A stretch of 59,934 bases of DNA from an uncultured Bacteroidales bacterium (GTDB lineage: Bacteria > Bacteroidota > Bacteroidia > Bacteroidales > Muribaculaceae). Each line of letters opens with the position of its first letter. Position 1 is the first letter of the stretch. Where the stretch lies: the NCBI GenBank assembly GCA_902760865.1, contig CACWID010000015.1, positions 1 to 59,934 on the forward strand, read 5' to 3'. Shown one piece after another: positions 25,595-37,073 of the stretch. The translations under genes were made by a program, and so were the position numbers. Below the pieces are notes generated by a model. That model was not told the DNA's origin and searched no databases. It saw only the letters and a program-made list of their open reading frames with translations.

Positions 25595-26290
25595 ATGAGT
25601 AAATTGACGAAAAATCAGAAGTTATACAACGCGAAGGTAGATTCTGGGAAGGCTTACACCCTTGAGGAAGCTGCAGCATTGGTTAAGGAAATCACTTTCA
25701 CCAAGTTTGACGCTTCAGCCGATATCGACGTGCGTCTTGGCGTGGATCCGCGTAAGGCCAACCAGATGGTCCGTGGCGTTGTATCGCTGCCCCATGGTAC
25801 CGGCAAGCAGGTTCGTGTCCTGGTTCTGTGTGGACCGGAGGCAGAGGCTGCTGCTAAGGAAGCAGGAGCAGACTATGTCGGTCTTGACGAATATATCGAC
25901 AAGATTAAGGGCGGATGGACTGACATTGATGTGATTATCACTCAGCCCCAGATCATGGGCAAGGTGGGTCCTTTGGGACGCGTGCTGGGTCCTCGTGGCC
26001 TGATGCCTAACCCCAAGAGCGGCACCGTAACCTCCGATGTGGCAAAGGCTGTTAAGGAAGTGAAACAAGGTAAGATCGACTTCAAGGTCGATAAGGGTGG
26101 TATTGTACACACCTCGATCGGTAAGGTGTCTTTCAGCCCCGAGCAGATTCGCGATAACGCTGCTGCGTTCATCAACACGCTCATCAAGCTGAAGCCCGCC
26201 GCTGCTAAGGGTACGTACATCAAGAGCATTTATCTTTCGAGCACCATGAGCAAGGGTATCAAGGTTGATCCCAAGTCGATTGAGGCTTAA
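25595..26290 (+). CDS. rplA: 50S ribosomal protein uL1
   Basis: 231 residues; [24 protein letters not shown] at the start and [19 protein letters not shown] in the middle are uL1 hallmarks. uL1 is part of the L1 stalk and in many bacteria represses its own operon with uL11. The ATG at 25595 gives the normal start; a TTG two codons earlier is in frame. Confidence 0.98.
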   Translation: MSKLTKNQKLYNAKVDSGKAYTLEEAAALVKEITFTKFDASADIDVRLGVDPRKANQMVRGVVSLPHGTGKQVRVLVLCGPEAEAAAKEAGADYVGLDEYIDKIKGGWTDIDVIITQPQIMGKVGPLGRVLGPRGLMPNPKSGTVTSDVAKAVKEVKQGKIDFKVDKGGIVHTSIGKVSFSPEQIRDNAAAFINTLIKLKPAAAKGTYIKSIYLSSTMSKGIKVDPKSIEA

Positions 26291-26309
26291 TTAAAATCTA
26301 TTAGACGAA

Positions 26310-26834
26310 ATGAAGAAGGAAGATAAAACGTTAATGATCGAGAAGATCAAGGACACTCTTGGACAGTACAGTGTTGTATATCTGGCTAACACCACTTCGC
26401 TGAATGCCGAGAAGACCGTTGACCTGCGTCGTGCAGCGTTCAAGGCCGGCATCAAGATGATGGTTGTCAAGAACACCCTGTTGAAGAAGGCCATGGATGC
26501 ATGTGACATCGACTATAGTGGCCTCTATGACTCCCTGGCTGGTCCGACGACCCTGTTGCTGAGCGACACGGGTAACGCGCCTGCTAAACTCATCAAGGAA
26601 TTCCGCGGTAAGAAGGAGACCATCCCCGCTTTCAAGGCTGCTTATGTTGAGGAGACCGTCTATGTAGGCGAGCAGAACCTCGACACTCTCGTGGCCATCA
26701 AGAGCAAGAACGAGCTCATTGCCGATGTTGTTGCATTGCTGCAATCGCCGGCCAAGAACGTTATCAGCGCTCTGCAGTCGGGTGGCAATAAGCTCCACGG
26801 AGTCCTGGAAACCTTATCCAAAAAAGAAAATTAA
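26310..26834 (+). CDS. rplJ: 50S ribosomal protein uL10
   Basis: 174 residues; MKKEDKTLMIEKIKDTLGQYSVVYLANTTSLNAEKTVDLRRAAFKAGIKMMVVKNTLLKKA fits the uL10 N-terminal domain, and the C-terminal helix carries bL12 dimers. The 20-bp gap after rplA leaves no room for a separate L10 leader, so this segment is read from upstream promoters. Confidence 0.98.
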   Translation: MKKEDKTLMIEKIKDTLGQYSVVYLANTTSLNAEKTVDLRRAAFKAGIKMMVVKNTLLKKAMDACDIDYSGLYDSLAGPTTLLLSDTGNAPAKLIKEFRGKKETIPAFKAAYVEETVYVGEQNLDTLVAIKSKNELIADVVALLQSPAKNVISALQSGGNKLHGVLETLSKKEN

Positions 26835-26871
26835 TCAACAACAAACAACAACATTTTAAATCCATACTATT

Positions 26872-27249
26872 ATGGCAGATTTGAAAGCTTTTGCAGAACA
26901 GTTAGTCAACCTTACCGTAAAGGAAGTTAACGAACTCGCTCAGATTTTGAAAGACGAATATGGCATCGAGCCCGCCGCTGCAGCTGTTGCTGTTGCTGCC
27001 GGTCCCGCCGCCGCTGGTGCCGCTGAGGCCGAGGAGAAGACCTCGTTTGACGTTGTCCTCAAGGCCGCTGGTGCCCAGAAGCTCCAGGTGATCAAGAAGG
27101 TGAAGGAACTCCTGAGCCTCGGTCTGAAGGATGCTAAGGACATGGTGGACAAGGCTCCCGCTACCCTCAAGGAGGGTGCTACCAAGGACGAGGCCGACGC
27201 TCTCAAGGCTGAGCTCGAGGGCCTGGGTGCCGAGGTTGAACTGAAATAA
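26872..27249 (+). CDS. rplL: 50S ribosomal protein bL12
   Basis: 125 residues with a helical N-terminus, an Ala-rich hinge ([21 protein letters not shown], about 37-57) and the factor-binding C-terminal domain ([24 protein letters not shown]). It forms the stalk that recruits translation factors. The distance to rpoB is long and structured. Confidence 0.98.
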   Translation: MADLKAFAEQLVNLTVKEVNELAQILKDEYGIEPAAAAVAVAAGPAAAGAAEAEEKTSFDVVLKAAGAQKLQVIKKVKELLSLGLKDAKDMVDKAPATLKEGATKDEADALKAELEGLGAEVELK

Positions 27250-27272
27250 TAGCACCTGTTAACGGGTGTTTG

Positions 27273-27312
27273 GGTTAAGAATCACCACCGAGAGTGGGTT
27301 CTTAACCTTTTT
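27273..27312 (+). terminator. terminator or attenuator between rplL and rpoB
   Basis: GGTTAAGAA (27273-27281) and TTCTTAACC (27299-27307) are a perfect 9-bp stem with CCAC/GTGG inside, followed by five T. As rpoB lies downstream with no strong promoter seen, it is likely a partial terminator. Confidence 0.85.
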
Positions 27313-27341
27313 GTGTCAAATTTGACCTGCACAACATGATT

Positions 27342-27396
27342 CATCGGCTGTTGCCCCGTCAGGGCGACCAGTCCACCCGGGGCAACACCGTCGATG
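27342..27396 (+). promoter_or_regulatory. second hairpin in the rplL-rpoB leader
   Basis: GTTGCCCCG (27350-27358) pairs perfectly with CGGGGCAAC (27378-27386); CATCG (27342-27346) and CGATG (27392-27396) extend the stem across bulges. It lacks a T-run, so it is a leader structure or RNase target rather than a terminator. Confidence 0.6.
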
Positions 27397-27510
27397 GATA
27401 TTGATCCTCAAGCATTTGCGCGCAGTCGAGAGTACCATTTGCCGACTGCTGAACAGACTATTATTTCGCTTATCAACAATCTCATCAGAGTTCAATAAAC
27501 AAAATTGTCA

Positions 27511-30500
27511 ATGTCAGCTTCAAATAAAGAACGAGTCAATTTCGCTCGAGTAAGAAATCCTTATCCCTATCCCGATTTCCTGGACGTGCAGTTGCAGTCA
27601 TTCCGTGACTTCCTGCAGCTCGACACTCCCACCGAGAAACGAAAAAACGAGGGACTCTATAAAGTGTTTGCCGAGAACTTCCCTATTGAAGACACCCGTA
27701 ACAACTTTAAGCTCGAATTCCTTGACTATTACATCGACCCCCCTCGCTACACGATAGACGAGTGCCTGGACATCGGCCTGACCTACAGTGTGCCGCTGAA
27801 GGCTAAACTCAAACTCTATTGTACCGATCCTGACCACAACTTCCCGACCGAGGTTCAGGACGTGTATCTGGGTTCCATTCCTTACATGACTGACAAGGGC
27901 ACCTTTGTAATCAACGGTGCCGAGCGCGTTGTCGTATCACAGCTTCACCGTTCTCCCGGCGTGTTCTTCGGTCAGAACCTTCACGCCAACGGAACGAAGC
28001 TCTACTCGGCGCGCATCATCCCCTTCCGCGGTTCATGGATCGAGTTTGCTACCGACATCAACAATGTCATGTATGCCTACATCGACCGCAAGAAGAAATT
28101 ACCGGTGACCACGCTGCTGCGTGCCATCGGACTTGAAACTGACAATGAAATCATCCAAGTCTTCGGGCTCGCTGAGGAAATCAAGGTCAACAAGACCAAC
28201 CTCAAGAAGGCTGTCGGCCGCAAGCTGGCTGCCCGCGTGCTCCACTCGTGGACTGAGGACTTCGTTGATGAGGATACCGGCGAGGTAGTTAGCATCGAGC
28301 GCAATGACATCATCATTGACCGTGACACTGTCCTGGAGGAGGAGAACATCACTGACATCCTCGAGTCGGGCACCACTACCATCCTGCTGCACCGCGAGGA
28401 TGTGAACACGGCCGATTTCCAGATCATCTTCAACACGCTGAACAAGGACACCTGCAACAGTGGCAAGGAAGCTGTCAACTTCATCTACCGCCAGCTGCGC
28501 AACGCCGAGCCGCCCGATGACAACAGTGCGCGCGAGGTGATCACCAACCTGTTCTTCAGCGAGAAGCGTTATGACCTGGGCGAGGTGGGACGTTTCCGCA
28601 TCAACACCAAGCTCGGTCTTGACACCGACATCGACAAGCGAGTTCTCACCAAGGAGGACATCATCGAGATCATCAAGTACTTGATCGGTCTGATCAACAG
28701 CAAGGAGGATGTCGATGACATCGACCACCTGAGCAACCGTCGCGTCCGCACCGTCGGCGAGCAGCTCTACAACCAGTTCGGCGTAGGTCTGGCCCGCATG
28801 GCCCGCACCATCCGCGAGCGCATGAACGTTCGCGACACAGAGCAGTTTGCTCCCATTGACCTGATCAACGCCAAGACCATCTCGAGCGTGATCAACACCT
28901 TCTTCGGTACCAACGCGCTGTCGCAGTTCATGGACCAGACCAATCCTCTTGCCGAGATTACCCACAAGCGCCGTATGAGCGCCCTGGGTCCTGGCGGTCT
29001 GTCCCGTGAGCGTGCCGGCTTTGAGGTCCGTGACGTGCACTACACCCACTATGGTCGCCTGTGTCCCATCGAGACCCCTGAGGGTCCCAACATCGGTCTG
29101 ATCTCATCGCTGTGCGTGTATGCCAAGATCAACAACCTGGGCTTCATCGAGACTCCTTACCGCAAGGTCAAGGACTGCAAGGTGAACCTGGACAATGACG
29201 AGATCGTCTATCTCACTGCCGAGGACGAGGAGAACCGCATCATCGCACAGGGTAATGCACCCCTGGACGAGGAGGGCAACTTCGTGCGTGACCGTGTCAA
29301 GGCCCGCAAGAACGCCGACTTCCCCGTTGTTTCTCCCGACGAGGTTGAGCTCATGGATGTTTCGCCCCAACAGATCGCTTCGATCGCTGCGGCACTCATC
29401 CCCTTCCTGGAGCATGACGACGCTAACCGCGCTCTGATGGGTGCGAACATGATGCGTCAGGCTGTGCCCCTGCTGCGCAGCGAGGCCCCGATCGTGGGCA
29501 CCGGTATCGAGCAGCGCATGGCCTATGACAGCCGCACTCAGCTGCAGGCCGAGGGCTCTGGTGTTGTCGAGTTTGTCGACGCCAGCGTCATCCGCATCCG
29601 CTATGACCGCACCGAGGACGAGGAATTCGTTTCCTTCGACAGCGCTGTCAAGGAGTACAAGCTGCCCAAGTTCCGCAAGACCAACCAGAGCACGACCATC
29701 GACCTGAGGCCCATCTGCGAGGTGGGTGACCACGTGATCAAGGGCCAGATCCTGACCGAGGGCTATTCAACCCAGAACGGTGAGCTGGCACTGGGCCGCA
29801 ACCTCAAGGTGGCTTACATGCCCTGGAAGGGTTACAACTATGAGGACGCTATCGTGATCAACGAGCGCCTCGTGCGTGAGGACATCCTCACCAGCGTTCA
29901 CGTCGATGAGTACACCCTCGAGGTGCGCGAGACCAAGCGCGGTATGGAGGAACTCACCAACGATATCCCCAACGTGAGCGAGGACGCCACCAAGGACCTC
30001 GACGAGCGCGGCATCATCCGTGTCGGCGCCCACGTCATCCCCGGCGACATCCTTATCGGTAAGATCACGCCTAAGGGCGAGAGCGATCCCACGCCTGAGG
30101 AGAAGCTGCTGCGCGCCATCTTCGGCGACAAGGCCGGTGACGTGAAGGACGCTTCGTTGAAGGCCAACCCGTCGCTCAAGGGCGTCGTTATCGGTACCCG
30201 TCTGTTCGCCCGCGCCGTCAAGAAGCGCACCCGTGGCGTTGACCCCGAGATCGAGGCACTTGACAACGAGTACAAGGCACGACTCGAGGAGCTGCACGGC
30301 ATCCTCATCGAGAAGCTGAACACGCTGACCGAGGGCCGCATCTCGCAGGGCGTGAAGAACTATATGGACGAGGAAGTCGTTCCCAAGGGCGAGAAGTTCA
30401 CCCGTGAGATCCTCATGAGCATCGAGAACTTTGACAGCATCAACCTGAGCCGTTGGACTGCCGATTCTCACCGCAACGAGCTCATCCGTGCCACCGTCAT

Positions 30501-31314
30501 GAACTACCTGCACAAGAGCAAGGCCTATGAGGCCGAGCTCAAGCGCAAGAAGCTCGACATCAGCATCGGCGACGAGCTGCCCTCCGGCATCATGCAGCTG
30601 GCCAAGGTCTATATCGCCAAGAAGCGCAAAATCAGCGTCGGCGATAAGATGGCAGGTCGTCATGGTAACAAGGGTATCGTTTCGCGCGTCGTGCGTCAGG
30701 AGGATATGCCGTTCCTGGCCGACGGAACTCCCGTTGACCTGGTGCTCAACCCCCTGGGTGTGCCCTCGCGTATGAACCTGGGTCAGATTTTCGAGGCTGT
30801 CCTCGGTTGGGCAGGTAAGGAGCTTAACGTCAAGTTCGCTACCCCCATCTTTGACGGTTGCAGCCTGGATGACCTGAACGAGTGGACCGACAAGGCTGGT
30901 CTGCCGCGTGCCGGCACGACGCAGCTCTATGACGGCGCGACTGGCGAGCCCTTCGACCAGAAGGCAACTGTCGGCGTGACCTACTTCCTGAAGCTCGGTC
31001 ACATGGTTGAGGACAAGATGCACGCACGTTCGATCGGCCCGTACAGCCTCATCACTCAGCAGCCCCTCGGCGGTAAAGCCCAGTTCGGTGGTCAGCGTTT
31101 CGGAGAGATGGAGGTTTGGGCTCTCGAGGCCTTCGGCGCCAGCCATGTGCTCCAAGAGATTCTCACCGTCAAGAGTGATGACGTAGTGGGCCGCAGCAAG
31201 GCCTACGAGGCCATCGTCAAGGGTGATCCCATGCCCACTCCGGGTATTCCCGAGTCGCTCAATGTGCTCCTGCACGAGCTGCGTGGACTGTGTCTGAATG
31301 TGAAACTCGATTAA
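27511..31314 (+). CDS. rpoB: DNA-directed RNA polymerase subunit beta
   Basis: 1267 residues. [22 protein letters not shown] near the N-terminus, [26 protein letters not shown], and [12 protein letters not shown] near residue 1043 are invariant RpoB blocks. It forms the catalytic core with rpoC, which starts 17 bp downstream. The rifampicin-binding region ([25 protein letters not shown]) looks wild type. The start ATG at 27511 is chosen over an in-frame TTG at 27505. Confidence 0.99.
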   Translation: MSASNKERVNFARVRNPYPYPDFLDVQLQSFRDFLQLDTPTEKRKNEGLYKVFAENFPIEDTRNNFKLEFLDYYIDPPRYTIDECLDIGLTYSVPLKAKLKLYCTDPDHNFPTEVQDVYLGSIPYMTDKGTFVINGAERVVVSQLHRSPGVFFGQNLHANGTKLYSARIIPFRGSWIEFATDINNVMYAYIDRKKKLPVTTLLRAIGLETDNEIIQVFGLAEEIKVNKTNLKKAVGRKLAARVLHSWTEDFVDEDTGEVVSIERNDIIIDRDTVLEEENITDILESGTTTILLHREDVNTADFQIIFNTLNKDTCNSGKEAVNFIYRQLRNAEPPDDNSAREVITNLFFSEKRYDLGEVGRFRINTKLGLDTDIDKRVLTKEDIIEIIKYLIGLINSKEDVDDIDHLSNRRVRTVGEQLYNQFGVGLARMARTIRERMNVRDTEQFAPIDLINAKTISSVINTFFGTNALSQFMDQTNPLAEITHKRRMSALGPGGLSRERAGFEVRDVHYTHYGRLCPIETPEGPNIGLISSLCVYAKINNLGFIETPYRKVKDCKVNLDNDEIVYLTAEDEENRIIAQGNAPLDEEGNFVRDRVKARKNADFPVVSPDEVELMDVSPQQIASIAAALIPFLEHDDANRALMGANMMRQAVPLLRSEAPIVGTGIEQRMAYDSRTQLQAEGSGVVEFVDASVIRIRYDRTEDEEFVSFDSAVKEYKLPKFRKTNQSTTIDLRPICEVGDHVIKGQILTEGYSTQNGELALGRNLKVAYMPWKGYNYEDAIVINERLVREDILTSVHVDEYTLEVRETKRGMEELTNDIPNVSEDATKDLDERGIIRVGAHVIPGDILIGKITPKGESDPTPEEKLLRAIFGDKAGDVKDASLKANPSLKGVVIGTRLFARAVKKRTRGVDPEIEALDNEYKARLEELHGILIEKLNTLTEGRISQGVKNYMDEEVVPKGEKFTREILMSIENFDSINLSRWTADSHRNELIRATVMNYLHKSKAYEAELKRKKLDISIGDELPSGIMQLAKVYIAKKRKISVGDKMAGRHGNKGIVSRVVRQEDMPFLADGTPVDLVLNPLGVPSRMNLGQIFEAVLGWAGKELNVKFATPIFDGCSLDDLNEWTDKAGLPRAGTTQLYDGATGEPFDQKATVGVTYFLKLGHMVEDKMHARSIGPYSLITQQPLGGKAQFGGQRFGEMEVWALEAFGASHVLQEILTVKSDDVVGRSKAYEAIVKGDPMPTPGIPESLNVLLHELRGLCLNVKLD

Positions 31315-31331
31315 TAACGCTTCTTACCACT

Positions 31332-34300
31332 ATGGCTTTCAAGAAAGATTCAAAGATAAAGAATAATTTCACCAAGATCACCATCAGTCTGGCTTCGCCT
31401 GACGAGATCCTGGAGAATTCACACGGTGAGGTTCTCAAGCCCGAGACCATCAACTACCGTACTTACAAGCCCGAGCGTGACGGACTCTTCTGCGAGCGCA
31501 TCTTCGGTCCTGTCAAGGACTACGAGTGCCATTGCGGCAAGTACAAGCGCATCCGCTACAAGGGCATCGTCTGCGACCACTGTGGTGTCGAGGTGACCGA
31601 GAAGAAGGTTCGCCGCGAGCGCAGCGGACACATCGAGCTCGTCGTGCCGGTGGCTCACATCTGGTACTTCCGCTCGTTGCCCAACAAGATCGGTTATCTG
31701 CTGGGTATCCCCACCAAGAAGCTCGAATCGATCATCTACTACGAGCGTTATGTCGTTATCAATCCTGCCGGTGTCAAGTATGACAACGGTACCGAGTCCC
31801 GCGAGTTGCAGAAGTATGACCTCCTGACCGAGGACGAGTACGTGTCCATCCTGGAGAAGCTCCCGAAGGACAATCAGGCACTCGAGAATGATAACCCCAA
31901 CAAGTTCATCGCCAAGATGGGCGCCGAGGCTATCTATGACCTGCTGGCCGAGCTCGATCTCGACTCGCTGGCCAACTCCCTGCGTGACCGTGCCTATAAG
32001 GAGAACTCGCAGCAGCGCAAGACCGACGCCCTGAAGCGCCTTCAGGTCGTTGAGTCCTTCCGCGCCAGCAAGGACGTGAACCGTCCTGAATGGATGATTC
32101 TCAAGGTCCTGCCCGTCATCCCGCCCGAACTCAGGCCCCTCATCCCCCTGGATGGTGGACGTTTTGCTACCAGTGATGTCAACGACCTGTACCGTCGTGT
32201 CATCATCCGCAATACCCGCCTGAAACGACTCATCGAGATCAAGGCGCCCGAGGTCATCATGCGCAACGAGAAGCGTATGCTGCAGGAGGCTGTAGACTCG
32301 CTGCTTGACAACTCGCGCAAGTCGAGCGCCGTCAAGAGCGACTCCAACCGTCCTCTCAAGTCCCTCAGCGACAGCCTTAAGGGTAAGCAGGGACGCTTCC
32401 GTCAGAACCTGCTCGGTAAACGTGTGGACTATTCTGCCCGCTCGGTTATCGTTGTTGGTCCTGAGCTCAAGATGGGCGAGTGCGGTATTCCCAAGGACAT
32501 GGCCGCTGAGCTCTACAAGCCCTTCGTCATCCGCAAACTCATCGAGCGCGGCATCGTCAAGACGGTGAAGAGCGCCAAGAAGATTGTGGACCGCAAGGAA
32601 CCCGTCGTTTGGGACATCCTCGAGAACGTCATGAAGGGTCATCCCGTGCTGCTGAACCGTGCACCGACGCTTCACCGCCTCGGTATCCAGGCCTTCCAGC
32701 CCAAGCTCATCGAGGGTAAGGCCATCCAGTTGCACCCGCTGGCATGTACGGCATTCAACGCCGACTTCGACGGTGACCAGATGGCAGTCCATCTGCCTCT
32801 GGGCAATGAGGCCGTTGTCGAGGCTCAGATGCTTATGCTCGAGCCCCACAACATCCTCAATCCCGCCAACGGCGACCCCGTTACCGTTCCCTCACAGGAT
32901 ATGGTACTCGGTCTCTATTATATCACCAAGCTCCGCTCGGGTGACAAGGGCGAGGGACTGAAGTTCTACGGTCCCGAGGAGGCCCTGGTCGCCTACAACG
33001 AGGGCAAGGTGGGTATGCACGCCATCATCAGCGTTGTCGTTGACGTTGTCAACAATAACGGTGAGCATGAGCAGAAGCTCGTCGAGGAGACTTCGGTCGG
33101 CCGCATCATCTTCAATGAGACCGTACCCTACGAGATCGGTTACGTCAATGAGCTGATTTCCAAGTCCTCGCTGCGCAAGATCATCACCCGTGTCATCCGC
33201 AACTGCGGTGTGCCCCGTTCGGCACAGTTCCTTGACGATGTCAAGAACATGGGTTACTACATGGCATTCAAGGGTGGCCTGTCGTTCAACCTGAACGATG
33301 TGCTTATCCCCGACCGCAAGGCCGATATTATCGCTGCCGGTGATGCCGAGGCCGAGAAGATCAAGGCCAGCTACGAGATGGGTCTCATCGGTGACAACGA
33401 GCGTTACAACCAGGTCATCGACATCTGGACCAACGTCAATACCGAGCTCACCAGCGAGCTGATGAAGCAGATCACTGCCGACAAGCAGGGCTTTAACTCG
33501 GTATTCATGATGCTTGACTCGGGAGCTCGTGGTTCTAAGGACCAGATTCGTCAGCTCTCCGGTATGCGTGGTCTGATGGCCAAGCCGCAGAAGTCAGGTG
33601 TCGAGGGTGGTCACCAGATCATCGAGAACCCGATTCTCGCGAACTTCAAGGAGGGTCTGTCCGTGCTCGAGTACTTCATCTCGACCCACGGTGCCCGTAA
33701 GGGTCTTGCCGATACCGCATTGAAGACCGCCGACGCCGGTTATCTGACCCGTCGTCTGGTTGACGTCGCTCACGACGTGATCATCAACGAGGAAGACTGT
33801 GGCACGCTCCGTGGCCTCGTTTGCCGCGAGGTGCGCCAGGGTGACCGCGTTGTCGCCTCCCTGGGCGAGCGCATCCTGGGCCGTGTTTCGGTTCATGATG
33901 TGATCGATCCCACCACTGGTGACGTGATTGTCGAGAGCGGTGAGGAAATCACCGACGCCATCGCTGCGCGCATCGACAACTCACCCATCGAGTCGGTAGA
34001 GATCCGTTCTGTCCTCACCTGCGAGGCTAAGCGTGGTGTCTGTGCCAAGTGCTATGGACGCAACCTGGCTACCCACCGCATGGTGCAGAAGGGTGAGGCC
34101 GTCGGCGTGATCGCCGCCCAGTCCATTGGTGAGCCTGGTACCCAGCTGACCCTGCGTACCTTCCACGCCGGTGGTGTGGCAAGCAACGCCTCGGCTGTTT
34201 CCAATATCACTTCGAAGTACAATGGCCGCATCGAGATCGAAGACCTGCGCACCGTTACCGACAAGGATGGTGTTGAGGTTGTTGTCGGCCGTATGGCTGA

Positions 34301-35633
34301 GATGTCCATCCGTGACGCCCACACCAATATGGTGCTGACCCATGCACCCATCGAGTACGGTTCAAGGCTCTATTTCAAGAGCGGCGACGACGTTGCCGAG
34401 GGTGACAAGATCTGTGAGTGGGACGCATTCAACGCCGTGATCGTCAGCGAAGTTGAGGGTACCTTGAGGTTCAAGAACCTGATCAAGGACGTCACCTACC
34501 GCGAGGAGTATGACGAGATGTCGGGTAATGCCGAAATCTTCATCATCGAGACCAAGGACCACAACCGCATTCCCGAGGCCGAGGTTATCGACAGTGAGGG
34601 CAATGTCCTCAGGTCCTACTCGTTGCCCGTGCGCGCCCACCTCATGAAGAAGGATGGCGAGGAAATCACCGCTGGCGAGGTATTCGTCAAGATTCCGCGC
34701 TCGTTCTCGGGTGGTGCCGGTGATATCACCGGTGGTCTGCCTCGTGTAACCGAGTTGTTCGAGGCTCGCAACCCGTCCAATCCTGCCATCGTCAGCGAGA
34801 TTGACGGTGAGGTATCGTTCGGACGCATCAAGCGTGGTAACCGCGAGATTACCGTCAAAAGCCGCATCGGCGAGGAGAAGAAGTATCTTGTGCCTCTGTC
34901 AAAGCAGATCCTGGTTCAGGAGAACGACTTCGTGCGTGCCGGCACGCCGCTTTCCGACGGTGCCGTCACTCCCGCCGACATCCTGCGCATCAAGGGCCCC
35001 ACGGCCGTTCAGGATTACATCGTGAACGAGGTGCAGGACGTTTACCGCACTCAGGGTGTGAAGATCAACGACAAGCACTTCGAGGTCATCGTGCGCCAGA
35101 TGATGCGCAAGGTGCGCATTATCGATCCGGGCGACACGCGTTTCCTCGAGGAGCAGACCGTCGACAAGCGCGACTTCATGGAGGAGAACGACCGCATCTG
35201 GGGCAAGAAGATTGTCACCAACAAGGGCGACAGCGAGGAGGTCCAGAACGGTCAGATCCTGACGGCTCGCAAGCTGCGTGACATCAACTCGTCGCTCAAG
35301 CGCCGTGACATGAAGCTCGTCGTCGTTCGCGATGCCGTGCCCGCTACCAGTGAGCAGATCCTCCTGGGTATCACCCGTGCCGCGCTGCAGACCAGCAGCT
35401 TCATGTCGGCCGCTTCGTTCCAGGAGACCACCAAGGTGCTCAACGAGGCCGCTATCAACGGTCGCGTGGACACTCTCGAGGGTATGAAGGAGAACGTTAT
35501 CTGCGGTCACCTCATCCCCGCCGGTACCGGTCTGCGCGAGTATCAGACTCTGGTCGTAGGCGACAAGAACGAGATGGCGCTGGCCGAGCAGGCGCGTCGC
35601 GAGCGCGAGTTTGCCGAAGTTGATGATGATTGA
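31332..35633 (+). CDS. rpoC: DNA-directed RNA polymerase subunit beta'
   Basis: 1433 residues. The zinc ribbon CxC...CxxC lies at C66, C68, C81, C84; [12 protein letters not shown] near 476-487 holds the three catalytic aspartates; [16 protein letters not shown] is the bridge/trigger region. A longer frame open from 31290 overlaps rpoB and has no support. Closes the run that began with secE; a strong terminator follows about 100 bp later. Confidence 0.99.
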   Translation: MAFKKDSKIKNNFTKITISLASPDEILENSHGEVLKPETINYRTYKPERDGLFCERIFGPVKDYECHCGKYKRIRYKGIVCDHCGVEVTEKKVRRERSGHIELVVPVAHIWYFRSLPNKIGYLLGIPTKKLESIIYYERYVVINPAGVKYDNGTESRELQKYDLLTEDEYVSILEKLPKDNQALENDNPNKFIAKMGAEAIYDLLAELDLDSLANSLRDRAYKENSQQRKTDALKRLQVVESFRASKDVNRPEWMILKVLPVIPPELRPLIPLDGGRFATSDVNDLYRRVIIRNTRLKRLIEIKAPEVIMRNEKRMLQEAVDSLLDNSRKSSAVKSDSNRPLKSLSDSLKGKQGRFRQNLLGKRVDYSARSVIVVGPELKMGECGIPKDMAAELYKPFVIRKLIERGIVKTVKSAKKIVDRKEPVVWDILENVMKGHPVLLNRAPTLHRLGIQAFQPKLIEGKAIQLHPLACTAFNADFDGDQMAVHLPLGNEAVVEAQMLMLEPHNILNPANGDPVTVPSQDMVLGLYYITKLRSGDKGEGLKFYGPEEALVAYNEGKVGMHAIISVVVDVVNNNGEHEQKLVEETSVGRIIFNETVPYEIGYVNELISKSSLRKIITRVIRNCGVPRSAQFLDDVKNMGYYMAFKGGLSFNLNDVLIPDRKADIIAAGDAEAEKIKASYEMGLIGDNERYNQVIDIWTNVNTELTSELMKQITADKQGFNSVFMMLDSGARGSKDQIRQLSGMRGLMAKPQKSGVEGGHQIIENPILANFKEGLSVLEYFISTHGARKGLADTALKTADAGYLTRRLVDVAHDVIINEEDCGTLRGLVCREVRQGDRVVASLGERILGRVSVHDVIDPTTGDVIVESGEEITDAIAARIDNSPIESVEIRSVLTCEAKRGVCAKCYGRNLATHRMVQKGEAVGVIAAQSIGEPGTQLTLRTFHAGGVASNASAVSNITSKYNGRIEIEDLRTVTDKDGVEVVVGRMAEMSIRDAHTNMVLTHAPIEYGSRLYFKSGDDVAEGDKICEWDAFNAVIVSEVEGTLRFKNLIKDVTYREEYDEMSGNAEIFIIETKDHNRIPEAEVIDSEGNVLRSYSLPVRAHLMKKDGEEITAGEVFVKIPRSFSGGAGDITGGLPRVTELFEARNPSNPAIVSEIDGEVSFGRIKRGNREITVKSRIGEEKKYLVPLSKQILVQENDFVRAGTPLSDGAVTPADILRIKGPTAVQDYIVNEVQDVYRTQGVKINDKHFEVIVRQMMRKVRIIDPGDTRFLEEQTVDKRDFMEENDRIWGKKIVTNKGDSEEVQNGQILTARKLRDINSSLKRRDMKLVVVRDAVPATSEQILLGITRAALQTSSFMSAASFQETTKVLNEAAINGRVDTLEGMKENVICGHLIPAGTGLREYQTLVVGDKNEMALAEQARREREFAEVDDD

Positions 35634-35731
35634 CACCCCCAATGATTGCCATCAAGATTCAACTTTGAATGATAATATTAATAAGTTGAAATAATCGTAT
35701 ATATTTTCCATAGTTAATTTGTTTATTGAGG

Positions 35732-35768
35732 CTCCGGTTCGCTGAGAAGCGCACCGGAGTTTTTTTTC
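35732..35768 (+). terminator. terminator of rpoBC
   Basis: CTCCGGT (35732-35738) pairs with ACCGGAG (35753-35759) with CGC/GCG inside, followed by a run of nine T. Confidence 0.95.
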
Positions 35769-35804
35769 GTGGGTGAGGCGCGTCATCGTCTGCGAAATAT
35801 TGTG

Positions 35805-35812
35805 TACCTTTG
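35805..35812 (+). promoter_or_regulatory. -7 element TACCTTTG for the GT2 gene
   Basis: An exact TAnnTTTG lies only 8 bp before the ATG at 35820, so the transcript would begin at or next to the start codon. No good -33 TTTG is visible. Confidence 0.6.
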
Positions 35813-35819
35813 CCGGACG

Positions 35820-36791
35820 ATGGAACAGAAGCGTGTCTCGATAGTAATGTGTACCTACAACGGGGAGAGATTCCTGCACGAGCAGTTAGACTCCCTGTTG
35901 GCGCAGACCCGTCTTCCCGACGAAATCATCATCCAGGATGACAATTCCACCGACGGCACGTGGGCGCTGCTCGAGAACTATGCTGCCCGTGACCCGCGCA
36001 TCCGCCTCTACAGGAACCAGGCGGGCCAGGGTGTCAACAACAACTTCTTCAGCGCATTGCAGCGTGCCACCGGCGACCTGATTGCTATCAGCGACCAGGA
36101 TGACATCTGGGAACCTGACAAAATCGAGTGCCAGCTGGCGGCCATCGGCGACAACCTGCTGTGCACGTGCCGCACCAAGCCCTTCACGACCGATGGCTCT
36201 CCCGTCAGCTATGACCCTCGCACGCCCAACTACAAGCTCCCCCGCATGCTCTACACGTCGATAGCGGGCCACACGATGCTCATCGACCGCCGCCTGCTTG
36301 ACATGGTCCCTGACCATCATGTGGTGGGCAAGCTCTACTATGACGTCATTCTGGCGATGACGGCATCAGCCATGGACAGTATCTCGCTCGTGGACAAGGT
36401 GTTGGTCCATCAGCGCCGCTACCCCGAGGCCGAGACCTATACCAGCACCGACCTTCATCGCCGCCCGTCCGTCGCTAACGGCAGGTACACGCTGCTGTGG
36501 TCCCTGAAGCACTATCGCGAGATGCAGCCTTACCTGTTCGACTACTTCCAGCGCCGCCATCGCTTGCTGCAGGGCATACCGGCGCAGGGCGAGACCTACG
36601 AGGACGTTACCGCCATGGCCGACCTCGAGGGCAGGCCCGGGCTGGGCAACCTGTTGCGCCTGTGCCGTTATCATGTCAAGCACCGCCACAATCTGTTCTA
36701 CACCGAGGGGCGCGGCCTGGTCAACGCGCTGCGTGCTATGCTCTACTGCATCATGCACGTTTACTTCTTTCGCCATCTCCTTAACAAATAA
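35820..36791 (+). CDS. GT2-family glycosyltransferase
   Basis: 323 residues. VSIVMCTYNGERFLHEQLDSLLAQT and IIIQDDNSTDGTW form the GT-A nucleotide-sugar fold, and SDQDDIW carries the metal-binding acidic motif. This resembles rhamnosyltransferase-type GT2 enzymes for surface polysaccharides; the C-terminus is basic and may touch the membrane. It stands alone between rpoC and a B12 operon. The ATG at 35820 places the GT fold at the N-terminus; an earlier start at 35769 would begin inside the rpoC terminator flank and upstream of the promoter. Confidence 0.88.
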   Translation: MEQKRVSIVMCTYNGERFLHEQLDSLLAQTRLPDEIIIQDDNSTDGTWALLENYAARDPRIRLYRNQAGQGVNNNFFSALQRATGDLIAISDQDDIWEPDKIECQLAAIGDNLLCTCRTKPFTTDGSPVSYDPRTPNYKLPRMLYTSIAGHTMLIDRRLLDMVPDHHVVGKLYYDVILAMTASAMDSISLVDKVLVHQRRYPEAETYTSTDLHRRPSVANGRYTLLWSLKHYREMQPYLFDYFQRRHRLLQGIPAQGETYEDVTAMADLEGRPGLGNLLRLCRYHVKHRHNLFYTEGRGLVNALRAMLYCIMHVYFFRHLLNK

Positions 36792-36839
36792 ACAGCTGAT
36801 TTCTTTGTGAGTTATCATCGTCGCATGGGATTTTTATTG

Positions 36840-36847
36840 TACCTTTG
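36840..36847 (+). promoter_or_regulatory. -7 element TACCTTTG of the first B12 operon
   Basis: Exact TAnnTTTG just before the riboswitch; the -33 region is weak. Confidence 0.6.
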
Positions 36848-36851
36848 CGGC

Positions 36852-37041
36852 GAGATTTGGTGCCTGGGGCCGCTGCCCCGGGTGAAAAGGGAACCGGGTG
36901 AGAATCCCGGACAGACGGTGCTGCTGTGTGCCCCCCTGTGATGGAATCCCCCGCACTTGACCACTGCGTTCGGCCAGACCGGCGTGGGAAGGGCAAGATG
37001 CAACTGAGGTAGGGGAGGGGCGAGTCAGAAGACCTGCCAAG
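36852..37041 (+). promoter_or_regulatory. cobalamin riboswitch (first)
   Basis: The conserved pieces appear in order: TTTGGTGCC, then AAAAGGGAACCGGGTGAGAATCCCGGACAG, then CTGCTGTG, and the B12 box GTCAGAAGACCTGCC ending near 37038. It lies directly before the BtuB-like receptor (ATG 37074), so cobalamin should reduce its expression. The box is 36 nt from the start codon, which favours control of translation start. It accounts for most of the gap 36792-37073. Confidence 0.95.
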
Positions 37042-37073
37042 TCGTGAACATAGAAACCCGTAACTTGACTGTA

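Noticed and set aside
37044-37073. GTG start for the BtuB-like receptor
   Set aside because: It would put ten polar residues before the signal peptide and lies next to the riboswitch box; the ATG at 37074 is better.
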